DNA from: Pseudomonadota bacterium
GTDB taxonomy: Bacteria; Pseudomonadota; Alphaproteobacteria; Acetobacterales; Acetobacteraceae
DNA length: 64,000 nt
NCBI GenBank assembly: GCA_021816925.1
Contig: JAKAWQ010000007.1
Span: 1-64,000, forward strand
Direction: 5' to 3'
Numbering within the stretch: position 1 is the first letter of the stretch; every line of letters begins with the position of its first letter. The notes beneath the pieces were generated by a model. The model did no database searches and was not told where the DNA came from. It was given only the letters and a program-made list of their open reading frames with translations. This document shows positions 1 to 7,163 of this stretch, piece after piece. A program made the translations under genes and the position numbers.

Positions 1-56
1 GATTGCTTCGTCGCACCGCGCGCGTCCCGCGCGCCGTGCTTCTCGCAATGACGAGG
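1..56. repeat. Dispersed hairpin repeat at the left edge
   Basis: The first 56 bases form a long imperfect inverted repeat. ATTGC at 2-6 faces GCAAT at 45-49. Inside, GCAC (13-16) pairs with GTGC (36-39) and GCGCGCG (18-24) pairs with CGCGCGC (28-34), around a 3-nt loop with one C/C mismatch. Ends of the type GATTGCTTCGTC / GCAATGACGA are typical of short palindromic repeats scattered in many bacterial genomes. It lies inside the 3' part of the Cas6-like reading frame, so it may have disrupted that gene. More copies cannot be shown from this window. Confidence 0.6.
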
Positions 57-658
57 ATGGCGGCCGCGCGTGCCGAGCGGGCCCGAGAGGGTGAGGCGGA
101 GGCGGCGTCGGGCGTGAAGGGGTGCGCGGCGGTGAAGTCCGGCTCGAGGCCGGGGGCCAGAAGGTGGGGGGCGAGGGGAGCGCGGTCCGGTCCGACGCCG
201 TGCGCGGCGGCTTGGAGGAGGGCCTGCACGACGTAAGGAGCGAAGCGCGTGAGGCGGCCGAAAAGACGGAGCGTGACCGGGATGGGGTCGCGTTCGGAAT
301 AAAATCCGGAGCGCGGAGTTTCGGGAGGGTCGAGGACAAAGGCGGTGGGGGCCACGCGGTAGTTCGCGAGGATGGGGGCGTCGGGGGGAATGGGTGGTTC
401 GAAAACCTGGGGAAAGATGCAGGTGTGATGCAGCGCGCAGCCTTCGCAAGGGCGGAGGTGCATGACGCAGACGAGGCGCTTCAGGCTGTGGCCGAAGGCG
501 CCGCGCCAGGCGGAGCCGGGGAAGCGGGCAAAGCGGGCGGGTGCGGTGGGGTGGAAGACGATGGTGGTGGACACGGCCGGGCCGACCGGGGGAGCGGCGT
601 CGCGGGTTTCGCTGGGGGCGCGCGAGACCGGGGTGACGGGTTGGGGGTCGGGCGGCAC
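1..658 (-). CDS. Cas6-like CRISPR pre-crRNA ribonuclease, partial at left edge
   Basis: This leftward frame is open from a GTG at 656-658, just after an in-frame TAA, to the window edge (about 219 codons visible). Residues about 55-75 read PGSAWRGAFGHSLKRLVC, the usual N-terminal signature of the Cas6/RAMP family (COG5551 type). A cysteine cluster C-x6-C-x2-C-x5-C with the end CIFPQVFEPP follows, then the conserved FVLDPP and VTLRLFGRLTRFAPYVVQAL segments. Cas6 cuts pre-crRNA in type I and III CRISPR systems. No other cas gene or CRISPR array is visible. After about residue 190 the frame becomes low complexity and enters the palindromic repeat at 1-56, so the C-terminal RNA-binding half may be lost. 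The GTG start is uncertain. Confidence 0.7.
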   Translation of the reverse strand, partial: MPPDPQPVTPVSRAPSETRDAAPPVGPAVSTTIVFHPTAPARFARFPGSAWRGAFGHSLKRLVCVMHLRPCEGCALHHTCIFPQVFEPPIPPDAPILANYRVAPTAFVLDPPETPRSGFYSERDPIPVTLRLFGRLTRFAPYVVQALLQAAAHGVGPDRAPLAPHLLAPGLEPDFTAAHPFTPDAASASPSRARSARAAAILVIARSTARGTRAVRRSN

Positions 659-659
659 G

Positions 660-821
660 AGGCGAGCTTAGGGGAGGGGCGGGAACAGTGGGAAGGCGCG
701 ACAAGGTTGTGGGGCTCTTTCGGGCGAACGCGAGCGGACGGCAACGAGCGGATAATACTCGAAATACGGTGCTTTTCCAATATGTTCGATGGCAACGGCG
801 AACACCCGCGAACGGCGGGTC
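660..821. other. Non-coding stretch between cas6-like gene and first hairpin repeat
   Basis: No convincing gene is seen between the Cas6-like start and the repeat at 822. A short frame at 789-875 (28 codons, starting MATANTRERR) ends inside the repeat, but its tail is better explained by repeat structure than by coding. A rightward promoter for the Cas6-like gene is not expected here; any leftward promoter was not recognised. Confidence 0.4.
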
Positions 822-879
822 TGGCGGGCCGCGGCCGACGATGATGAGCACCACGTCTACGCCGTGGCCCTATGATGGT
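822..879. repeat. Covarying hairpin repeat, copy 1
   Basis: This 57-58 bp element recurs at 1662-1718 with six differences. Its core hairpin has stem CCACG (851-855) with CGTGG (863-867) around loop TCTACGC. In copy 2 the stem is CTATG/CATAG with the identical loop, so both changed base pairs are compensated. GGCCGCGGCC at 828-837 is a second small palindrome. The two copies bracket the toxin-antitoxin pair at 966-1585. Function is unknown; a structured RNA, a recombination site or a REP-like mobile repeat are the options. Confidence 0.6.
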
Positions 880-930
880 ATCCCTTTGGTCCCCCTGGGC
901 CGGAGGTCAGGTGGAGGTCAGGCCGGAGGT

Positions 931-959
931 TTGACATGTGCAGCGCATGTTTCTATGCT
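931..959 (+). promoter_or_regulatory. Sigma-70 type promoter and operator of the FitAB-like pair
   Basis: TTGACA at 931-936, a 17-nt spacer and TATGCT at 954-959 make a near-consensus promoter. An inverted repeat, ACATG (934-938) and CATGT (946-950) with 7 nt between, overlaps the -35 and spacer and is a good candidate operator for the ribbon-helix-helix antitoxin. The expected transcription start, about 965-967, falls on or next to the ATG at 966, so the message would be leaderless or would use the ATG at 975 with a very short leader. Confidence 0.65.
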
Positions 960-965
960 CTGCGC

Positions 966-1196
966 ATGGGAACGATGATCCAAATCCGCAACGTCCCGGA
1001 TGCGTTGCATCGCCGGCTCAAATCGCGTGCAGCGTTGGCGGGCATGTCGCTGTCCGACTATCTGCTCAGCGAGATTCGCCAGGTGGCGGAACGGCCGACG
1101 CTTGGCGAGCTGCGGGCGCGGTTACACAGCCGCACGGAAACGGCCCTTTCCATAGCGCCGGCTGAAGCGGTTCGCGCCGAGCGCGACCGCGCGTGA
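966..1196 (+). CDS. FitA/VapB-like ribbon-helix-helix antitoxin
   Basis: A 76-residue protein beginning MGTMIQIRNVPDALHRRLK, the typical start of FitA-type antitoxins. An RHH DNA-binding domain covers roughly residues 4-45, and a C-terminal tail would wrap around the toxin. It should neutralise the PIN-domain toxin encoded next to it and repress the shared promoter through the inverted repeat at 934-950. The stop overlaps the toxin's GTG start by four bases, giving translational coupling. ATG 966 is chosen because family members start with MGTMIQIRN; ATG 975 is possible. Confidence 0.85.
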   Translation: MGTMIQIRNVPDALHRRLKSRAALAGMSLSDYLLSEIRQVAERPTLGELRARLHSRTETALSIAPAEAVRAERDRA

Positions 1197-1585
1197 TCGT
1201 CGTCGACGCTTCGGCTTTGCTCGAAGCCCTTCTCCGCACGCCAGCAGCGAAAGCCGTGGAAGACCGGCTGTTCGCCCCTCGTCAAACAATCCACGCGCCT
1301 CATTTGCTCGATGTTGAAGTCGCGCAGGTGATCCGGCGTTATGCGGCGAATGGCGAAATCGATAGCGAGCGCGGCCGTATGGCCCTCACCGACTTGGCGG
1401 ACCTTCCCCTGCGACGATATCCGCACGATTTCCTCTTGCCGCGTATTTGGAATTTGCGGAACAATCTGACGGCCTATGATGCCGCCTATGTCGCGCTCGC
1501 CGAAGCGCTCGACGCCCCTCTGCTGACGCGCGACCGGCGCCTGGCCGAAGCCGCCGGCCATCGCGCACGGATCGAATTGGTGTAA
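1193..1585 (+). CDS. VapC/FitB-like PIN-domain toxin ribonuclease
   Basis: A 130-residue PIN-domain protein with the acidic residues expected for a Mg-dependent ribonuclease: D5 in MIVVDASALLEALL, an aspartate and glutamate in HLLDVEVAQVIRR, and two aspartates in the YDAAYVALAEALDAPLLTRD block. Such toxins cleave tRNA or other RNA when the antitoxin is degraded. It uses a GTG start overlapping the antitoxin stop (GTGA). Length is normal and all key residues are present, so the pair is probably functional. It is framed by hairpin repeats at 822 and 1662. Confidence 0.88.
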   Translation: MIVVDASALLEALLRTPAAKAVEDRLFAPRQTIHAPHLLDVEVAQVIRRYAANGEIDSERGRMALTDLADLPLRRYPHDFLLPRIWNLRNNLTAYDAAYVALAEALDAPLLTRDRRLAEAAGHRARIELV

Positions 1586-1661
1586 TCCCATCCGGTCATG
1601 TAGGTACGCAGCGACACGTCTTATCGCCGAATGCGCCAGGATAGCCAGCGTGCTCCAGGGG

Positions 1662-1718
1662 TGGCGGGCCACGGCCGATGATGATGAGCACTATGTCTAC
1701 GCCATAGCCCTATGATGG
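1662..1718. repeat. Covarying hairpin repeat, copy 2
   Basis: Second copy of the element at 822. The hairpin is CTATG (1691-1695), loop TCTACGC (1696-1702), CATAG (1703-1707). Relative to copy 1, two C-G pairs became T-A pairs on both sides, while the loop and the flanking GATGATGAGCA are unchanged. Its end overlaps the first ATG of the HigB-like frame, so the element sits in the leader of that gene. Confidence 0.6.
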
Positions 1719-2029
1719 GTCTGTCCGCGAGAGCCATCACGAATGCCGGAGCGATGTTGGGCATGCGATATAGTCTACGAAAGCCACTCCACCGGCACAT
1801 TCCGTCCGACCTCGAAAGCCGGCTCTTCCGCGAGCTCCAGATGATCGACGACGCGACGACCGATCAGGACTTGCGGGTGCCGCCCAGCAATCACTTTGAG
1901 AAGCTGCGCGGCAACCTGGTCGGGTTTCACTCGATCCGCGTCAACAGCCGATGGCGGCTGGTCTTCCGTTGGGACGGCAGTCGCGGCGAGGCAAAAGGCG
2001 TCTATCTCGACGATCACAGCTACGGATGA
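1712..2029 (+). CDS. higB: HigB/RelE-like toxin
   Basis: A 105-residue frame whose residues about 27-105 match the HigB family. The segments LRVPPSNHFEKLRGNLVGFHSIRVN and SRWRLVFRW and the ending GVYLDDHSYG are the family's conserved core and C-terminus. HigB toxins are ribosome-associated mRNA interferases. The first 20-25 residues do not look like a normal HigB N-terminus (usually MIxSF...) and start inside hairpin repeat copy 2, so the original 5' end may have been lost. Starts at 1754 or 1763 are possible. The stop overlaps the antitoxin start (ATGA). Confidence 0.75.
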   Translation: MMGLSARAITNAGAMLGMRYSLRKPLHRHIPSDLESRLFRELQMIDDATTDQDLRVPPSNHFEKLRGNLVGFHSIRVNSRWRLVFRWDGSRGEAKGVYLDDHSYG

Positions 2030-2346
2030 GGCGAACCGTGCTGACGACGAAACGCAAGCCGGCCACGGTCGGCGAAATTCTTGTCGAGGAGTTCATGCAG
2101 CCGATGGGACTAACGCAGGCGGCGTTGGCCGAGGCGATGGGGGTGCAACGCAAGCATGTCAACGAGCTGTGCAACGACCGCCGGAACGTGACGGCGGCGA
2201 CGGCGCTCATCCTCGCGCGCGTGTTCGGTAACAGCCCCGAGTTCTGGCTCAACGTTCAGCGGCGCAGCGATCTGTGGGAGGCGATGAACAGTCCCCGCGA
2301 GCGCGAGCGGATCGAACGCGCGACGCCGCTCGGCACCGCGGCGTGA
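2026..2346 (+). CDS. higA: HigA-type XRE antitoxin
   Basis: A 106-residue helix-turn-helix protein. KPATVGEILVEEFMQPMGLT followed by QAALAEAMGVQRKHVNELCN is the classic HigA DNA-binding domain, and NSPEFWLNVQRRSDLWEAM is its conserved C-terminal part. It should bind HigB and repress the operon. The toxin-first order, with a four-base ATGA overlap, is the usual hig arrangement. The ATG at 2026 is favoured by the overlap; a GTG at 2038 is an alternative. Confidence 0.88.
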   Translation: MRRTVLTTKRKPATVGEILVEEFMQPMGLTQAALAEAMGVQRKHVNELCNDRRNVTAATALILARVFGNSPEFWLNVQRRSDLWEAMNSPRERERIERATPLGTAA

Positions 2347-2450
2347 TCTTTGTCACCGGGCAGGGGAAGGATGCTCCGGCGTAGACATCGGCCGTTCCGC
2401 TCCAAGAGGCTTCGCGCGATCCTGGCGGAATGTCTCCACCGTGCGCCAGC

Positions 2451-2651
2451 ATGGGCATCCTGCCCGACGATCTTTACGACTACGCCAAGGCGGAGGCGTG
2501 GCCTTGCATGGGGCGGCCCATCAATTGCGATGTCGAGAGTTGGACCGTTACCGACGATTGGCCTGAGCGTGTGCCGATCACGGGCGCCGAGATCGACGTG
2601 TTCGAGGCGTGGTTCGGCGACCTCTTCGACGAGTTGTTCGGGCCGTGCTGA
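2451..2651 (+). CDS. Small hypothetical protein upstream of a recombinase
   Basis: A 66-residue acidic frame starting MGILPDDLYDYAKAEAWPC and ending DLFDELFGPC. Rich in Asp, Glu and Trp, with no membrane segment. It lies 21 bases before the serine recombinase remnant and has a composition unlike shadow frames, so it is probably a real accessory-element gene. Function is not recognised. ATG 2451 is chosen; a start at 2430 would add seven residues. Confidence 0.5.
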   Translation: MGILPDDLYDYAKAEAWPCMGRPINCDVESWTVTDDWPERVPITGAEIDVFEAWFGDLFDELFGPC

Positions 2652-2672
2652 TGATCTGAGGAGATGCTTGTC

Positions 2673-3686
2673 ATGACCGTGCGGTTGCGCGCCGCCCTCT
2701 ACTTGCGCGTCTCGACGCCCAGGCAGGCCGAACATGCCGTCTCGATCCCGGACCAAAAGCGGCAGGGCGAGGCGTATTGCGCCTCGCGCGGCTACCAGCT
2801 CGCCGAAACGTATGTTGAGCCGGGTGCATCCGCCACCAACGACCGCCGGCCCGAGTTCCAGCGCATGATCGAGGCCGGGACGAGCAAGCCCGCGCCGTTC
2901 GATATCGTCATCGTTCACAGCTTCTCGCGCTTCTTCCGCGACCACTTCGAGCTGGAGTTCTACGTCCGCAAGCTCGCCGAGAACGGCGTCAAGCTCGTCT
3001 CGATCACCCAGGAAATGGGCGACGATCCGATGCACGTCATGATGCGGCAGATCATGGCGCTGTTCGACGAATACCAGTCCAAGGAGAACGCCAAACACGT
3101 TCTCCGCGCGTTGAAAGAGAACGCGCGGCAGGGCTTCCGGAACGGCTCGCTGCCGCCGATCGGCTACCGCGTCGCCCATCAAAATCCATGATCAGAAACC
3201 GCGGCCGGCTCCTCACTTTGCATGTCCAGGCGCACAGCAAATTCGAGGAACTGAAGCCGGTCAGCGAGATCGTGGTCGTGGAGGTTCCGCCGTTGATCGA
3301 TCAGGCGACCTTCGGCGCCGTGCAGGCGCATCTGCGGGCGCGGAACCCGAAGGTGACGCCGGCCCGCGTGGTCAGCGGTCCGACCCTCCTTACCGGCATC
3401 TGTTTTTGCGCCACTTGCGGCGGCGCGATGACGCTCAGGACCGGGAAGGGAGGGCGGTATCGCTACTACACTTGTTCGATCAAAGCGCGGCAGGGCGAGA
3501 CCGGCTGCAATGGCCGCTCGATCCCGATGGGGAAGCTCGACAACCTGGTTGCCGAGCACATTGCCGAACGCCTGCTCCAGCCGGAGCGGCTCGAGACGAT
3601 TCTGGCGTCCCTCCCTTGACCGACGGCAGGAGCGCGCCCAGCGCCGCCGCGAGCACATCGCCGAGCTGAACAAGCGAGCCGTTCAC
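2673..3686 (+). pseudogene. Large serine recombinase, broken by deletion and frameshifts
   Basis: The first fragment (2673-3191) is an intact resolvase catalytic domain: LRAALYLRVSTPRQAEHAVS contains the nucleophile serine, and VHSFSRFFRDHFE the conserved arginines. It stops after GYRVAHQNP. A second frame (about 3240-3619) resumes with the recombinase zinc-ribbon region, GICFCATCGGAMTLRTGKGG and YYTCSIKARQGETGC. A third frame (about 3612-3686) carries the coiled-coil start LDRRQERAQRRREHIAELNK. The roughly 100-residue Recombinase (DNA-binding) domain between fragments one and two is missing. This is the dead integration or excision enzyme of an old mobile element. Confidence 0.85.
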
Positions 3687-4297
3687 CACCCCGCCGAAAC
3701 GCACAAACCGCGACGCGCCCCCCTCCCGCGAGAGCGGGTTCGTTCATGGGCGCTTATCGGACGGAACCGACATGCGCTGCGATCAGGCATCCGGGCTGCT
3801 CCGGGCACGTGCCGGGACCGTCTTGCGACCGCGACCGCCCCGCCCAGGGCGCATAGAATGCCCCGGAAACAGGGCAATGGATGCGCAGAACATGCCGGAA
3901 GTAGGCAAACGGATCCCGGAGGCAGCGGCACAGCCGTTTCTGGCCAGTGTGATTGATCGGCAGGGCTTCATCGCACCCGGGCAGTTCAGCATTGTGCTGC
4001 GGCTGACGAAGGGCGAGCTGGCCGCCGCCGCATGACAAGAGGAGTTGCAGTTTCCGCCTGAAGACGGCGGAGCCCACGTCGTTCCGGTCGGGACGATGGG
4101 CGAAGTGATCTCGTTGAGAGTCCGGAGCCGGAGGGCAGCGACGCCCCGAAGGTCGCGAGACAGATCGAGACGCTGCGCCTTCCTGACCCCATCATGCGGC
4201 GGCCCTGCGCCGACCGCGAAGAGAAGCGAGTGACCCGCGGGAAGGGCATGAGGCGAGAGAAGCAGCTTGACCCCGACAACCCTGATCAGAGAGGACT
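3687..4297. other. Remnant region without a confident gene
   Basis: About 600 bases between the recombinase remnant and gloA. Short frames exist, for example 3892-4035 rightward ending VLRLTKGELAAAA, but none has a recognised domain or a convincing start. The recombinase C-terminus is not recoverable. It is most simply read as debris of the same accessory element. Confidence 0.4.
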
Positions 4298-4699
4298 CTA
4301 AGGCCGCTCGACCAGCTCGATCTTGTAGCCGTCGGGATCCTCGATGAAGGCGATCACCGTGGTACCGAACTTCACCGGACCAGGCTCGCGGGTGATCTTT
4401 ACTCCCTCCTTGCGAAGCGCGGTACAGGTTGCGGCCACATCCGGAACCCCAAGCGCAAGATGCCCGAACCCGGTGCCGAGATCGTAACCGTCGTCCTTGC
4501 CCCAGTTGTAGGTGAGCTCGAGGACGGTCGCGTCCACCTCCTCGCCGTAACCGACAAAGGCCAGGGTATACTTGCCTTCCGGAGCCTCGCGCCGGCGTAA
4601 CTCCTTCATGCCGAGCAGCTTCGTGTAGAAATGCACGCTCCGTTCCAGGTTCTTCACCCGGATCATGATGTGCAGCAGGCGGAACTTCTGCAGGCTCAT
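4298..4699 (-). CDS. gloA: Lactoylglutathione lyase (glyoxalase I)
   Basis: A 133-residue VOC-fold protein starting [20 protein letters not shown]. Metal ligands expected for glyoxalase I are visible: His11 in LLHIMIRV, Glu in VLELTYNWG, His in GFGHLALGV and Glu near the end in YKIELVERP. It isomerises the glutathione-methylglyoxal hemithioacetal to S-lactoylglutathione in the cytoplasm. Its ATG overlaps the lpxI stop by four bases (ATGA), so it is the last gene of the lipid A operon. Length is normal. Confidence 0.93.
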   Translation of the reverse strand: MSLQKFRLLHIMIRVKNLERSVHFYTKLLGMKELRRREAPEGKYTLAFVGYGEEVDATVLELTYNWGKDDGYDLGTGFGHLALGVPDVAATCTALRKEGVKITREPGPVKFGTTVIAFIEDPDGYKIELVERP

Positions 4700-5541
4700 C
4701 AACGCTCTCCTTGTGCCATCGCCGCAAGATTAGCGGGATCGAGCCCGACCAGGAACAGCCCGGCCGCTTCGGCAACTGCAACCATCTTCTCACGCTCCAC
4801 GAGCAATGTTCCGTCGGCCTCGAAGGCAATCCCGCGGAGCCCCGCGGCCGCTGCAAGACGCACCGTTTCCGGCCCGAGCGTCGGCAGATCGGTGCGCCGG
4901 TCCTGGCCCGGCTTGACGAGCTTGACGAGGACCCCACCGGGGCCGGACCGGGCCAGCGTCGCGGCGCGAGTCAGCATCGCATCGGTGCCTTCCGCCGCCT
5001 CGACCGCGAGCACGATTCCTTGCTGCACCACAGAGCCCTGCCCGACGTCCACCACGCCAAGCGCGCGCACCACGTGCACGCCACGCGCGATATCGGCGAA
5101 CGCCATCGCGTCTGGGGCAGCATGGGTAAGAAGTCCGGCGGGCGCCAAGATGTCGCGCAACACCTCTTCCACCCCGCGCACCACGAATCCCTCCTCCTGC
5201 AGCACCCGCACGATCGCGGTGAGAATACTGTCGTCACCCGCGAAGGTCGCACGGCCGATACGCCCGAGCACCCGTACCCCGAACGCATCCGGCCGCAAAT
5301 CAAGAACCGAGGGCCGCCGCAGCACGCCGACCAACACGAGATCCCGGCAAGCATGCGCCGAGAGAAGGTCGCGGATGCGACCAGCGGCACCGAGCCGGAC
5401 AAACTCATGCGGATAGGGTGCCAGCACGACCGGATCGGCGAAGCCTTCAAAGCCCAGCACGAAAACGTCACGACCGGTCGCCAGCGCGGCCGCCGCGACG
5501 CGCCCAGGCAACGGCCCGCCGCCTGCGAGAATGCCAAGCAT
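4699..5541 (-). CDS. lpxI: UDP-2,3-diacylglucosamine diphosphatase LpxI
   Basis: A 280-residue DUF1009/LpxI protein. It begins [19 protein letters not shown], contains [17 protein letters not shown] and ends with the conserved [19 protein letters not shown] and [17 protein letters not shown] blocks. It hydrolyses UDP-2,3-diacylglucosamine to lipid X in lipid A synthesis, replacing LpxH, as in most alphaproteobacteria. ATG 5541 follows a purine-rich GAGGGAAGG; an in-frame GTG at 5571 is possible. The gap of about 500 bases before lpxA suggests its own promoter. Confidence 0.92.
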   Translation of the reverse strand: MLGILAGGGPLPGRVAAAALATGRDVFVLGFEGFADPVVLAPYPHEFVRLGAAGRIRDLLSAHACRDLVLVGVLRRPSVLDLRPDAFGVRVLGRIGRATFAGDDSILTAIVRVLQEEGFVVRGVEEVLRDILAPAGLLTHAAPDAMAFADIARGVHVVRALGVVDVGQGSVVQQGIVLAVEAAEGTDAMLTRAATLARSGPGGVLVKLVKPGQDRRTDLPTLGPETVRLAAAAGLRGIAFEADGTLLVEREKMVAVAEAAGLFLVGLDPANLAAMAQGER

Positions 5542-5800
5542 CGAGACCCTTCCCTCACTCACGTTGCGCACAGATCCCTGTTGACGCGCGTATTGCAGAA
5601 GAATTTACGAAGAAATAACGCGGCTTCCGCATAATAATGTGGTCCACTCGCTATTGCCGATTAGAAGAAGCCTCGGCACCAACATCTTCAACCGATTTTG
5701 TATTGCCGTTATTTTCCTGCCCGCCGCATAAGGTTTACGGTTGCGCGCGCAGCGCGGCCGAAGTGGTCGAACTCACCTTCCTGCACGGGATTTTCCATCA

Positions 5801-6022
5801 ATGCGTGAATCCAACCGATCCCAGCCTGCCCCGTGCCACGCAACGGCTCGCGGCATCGCTCAGTGCCTCAGGATGCTCGTCGAAGAAGCTGCTGCCCTTG
5901 ATCTCAGTTGCACGGTCCGAGCCCTTTGGTCCGCGATCGGCATCTGCGAACGGGAGTCCGATCATACTCCGGGCCCGGCTCCCGCCGAGTCCGCTCAGCC
6001 GAGCATCGCACCGCTCAATTGA
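5801..6022 (+). CDS. Possible small protein in the lpxI-lpxA gap
   Basis: A 73-residue frame starting MRESNRSQPAPCHATARGIA, followed by a helical stretch CLRMLVEEAAALDLSCTVRA. It is antisense to the surrounding operon and convergent with lpxA. The amphipathic helix is more protein-like than neighbouring shadow frames, but there is no recognised domain and no strong ribosome site. The rest of 5542-6057 is relatively AT-rich around 5600-5640 and may hold the lpxI promoter; nothing else is seen. Confidence 0.35.
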   Translation: MRESNRSQPAPCHATARGIAQCLRMLVEEAAALDLSCTVRALWSAIGICERESDHTPGPAPAESAQPSIAPLN

Positions 6023-6057
6023 ACGGCACGAGCCTCCCGCCCCACCACAGCCAAAAA

Positions 6058-6945
6058 TCAGCCGATTGTCTCCTCGCCTTCGGAGCGCAGTGTCGCGCGG
6101 ATCAGGCCGCGCCGGCTCGGGGCATCGATGAAAGCCAGAATCTCTCCAACTAGCGGGTCATTCCCGTAGCGCTGCCGCGCCTCGGCCAAACGCGCCGCAA
6201 ATACTCCCTCATGGCGAAAGAGCGAACGAAACACCGCCCGGAGTTTGTGCACCGTTGCCTTGTCGAAGCCGCGCCGGCGCAGCCCCACGACATTGAGACC
6301 GGTCAACCGGCCGCGATTGCCCAGCACCGCACCAAAGGGGATCACATCGGCCTCGACACCCGATACGCCGCCGACGATCGCACCCCGACCGATGCGCACG
6401 AACTGGTGCAGCGCCGCCGACCCGCCGATCACCGCCTGCTCGCCGATGCGCACGTGTCCACCCATCACGACGTTGTTGGCAATGATGACTCCGTCGCCGA
6501 TCTGGCAGTCGTGCGCCACGTGCGCCACGGCCATCACCAGACAATCGGCACCCACCCGCGTAACGCCGATGCCGGTAACGGTGCCGCGATGAATGGTGCA
6601 ATGCTCGCGCACATGGGTGCGCGGCCCGATCTCGCAGCCGGTCGGCTCACCGCGATATTTCATGTCCTGCGGAGCAAGCCCGACGGTGCAGAAGGGGAAG
6701 AGGACAGCGCCCGCGCCGATCCGCGTATGGCCATCCACCACCACGTGGGCATGAACCTGAACCGCGGGTTCGATCACGACATGCGGGCCGATCTGACACC
6801 ACGGACCGATCGACGCGCCGGTGCCGATCGCCGCCCCGGGGGCTACCAGCGCCGTTGGGTGAATGTTGGCCTCACGCCGCCGCAAGGCCGTCAGGCGCTC
6901 CGATTCGGACTCGAAGAGGGCAGGTAATTCGGGCAGTCGGTCCAT
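6058..6945 (-). CDS. lpxA: UDP-N-acetylglucosamine O-acyltransferase LpxA
   Basis: A left-handed beta-helix acyltransferase of 295 residues built from hexapeptide repeats. VHAHVVVDGHTRIGAGAVLF and the catalytic-region motif VAHVAHDCQIGDGVIIANN (catalytic His) are present, and the C-terminal helical domain starts near GLRRRGFDKATVHKLRAVFR. It transfers a hydroxyacyl chain from ACP to UDP-GlcNAc, the first lipid A step. The N-terminus is about 25 residues longer than usual before IHPTALVAPG; the start at 6945 (MDRLPELP) is chosen over 6957. It lies downstream of fabZ after a 218-base gap. Confidence 0.94.
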   Translation of the reverse strand: MDRLPELPALFESESERLTALRRREANIHPTALVAPGAAIGTGASIGPWCQIGPHVVIEPAVQVHAHVVVDGHTRIGAGAVLFPFCTVGLAPQDMKYRGEPTGCEIGPRTHVREHCTIHRGTVTGIGVTRVGADCLVMAVAHVAHDCQIGDGVIIANNVVMGGHVRIGEQAVIGGSAALHQFVRIGRGAIVGGVSGVEADVIPFGAVLGNRGRLTGLNVVGLRRRGFDKATVHKLRAVFRSLFRHEGVFAARLAEARQRYGNDPLVGEILAFIDAPSRRGLIRATLRSEGEETIG

Positions 6946-7163
6946 CAACGAGACCATTCTCGCATTTCACGGATCAAGCTATGGGCGTACCAAGGCGAAA
7001 TTCCGGCGACGATGGCGAGTGGAAACCCGCCGACCAAGTCAATGTTTGTTGCCGCATGTTGCTTCGCACTGACGCGCCCCCGCCCGAAGACACCCGGAGA
7101 AACCCCTTTCGCGCGACCCGCCCGCAGCGGCGAACGAAACCGCTTGGCGAAAAGGCCACCCGG

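Noticed and set aside
122-844. 240-codon rightward frame near the left edge
   Set aside because: Gly/Glu/Ala-rich low-complexity product; it is the shadow of the Cas6-like frame on the opposite strand, which has real family motifs.
789-875. 28-codon frame ending in DDDEHHVYAVAL, with a similar tail at the second repeat (DDDEHYVYAIAL)
   Set aside because: The similarity could mean a shared protein C-terminus, but the base changes pair up across the hairpin stem, so nucleic acid structure explains it better; upstream protein sequence is not shared.
3892-4035. Possible short protein ending VLRLTKGELAAAA
   Set aside because: No recognised family, no ribosome site and located in recombinase debris; kept only as part of the remnant region.
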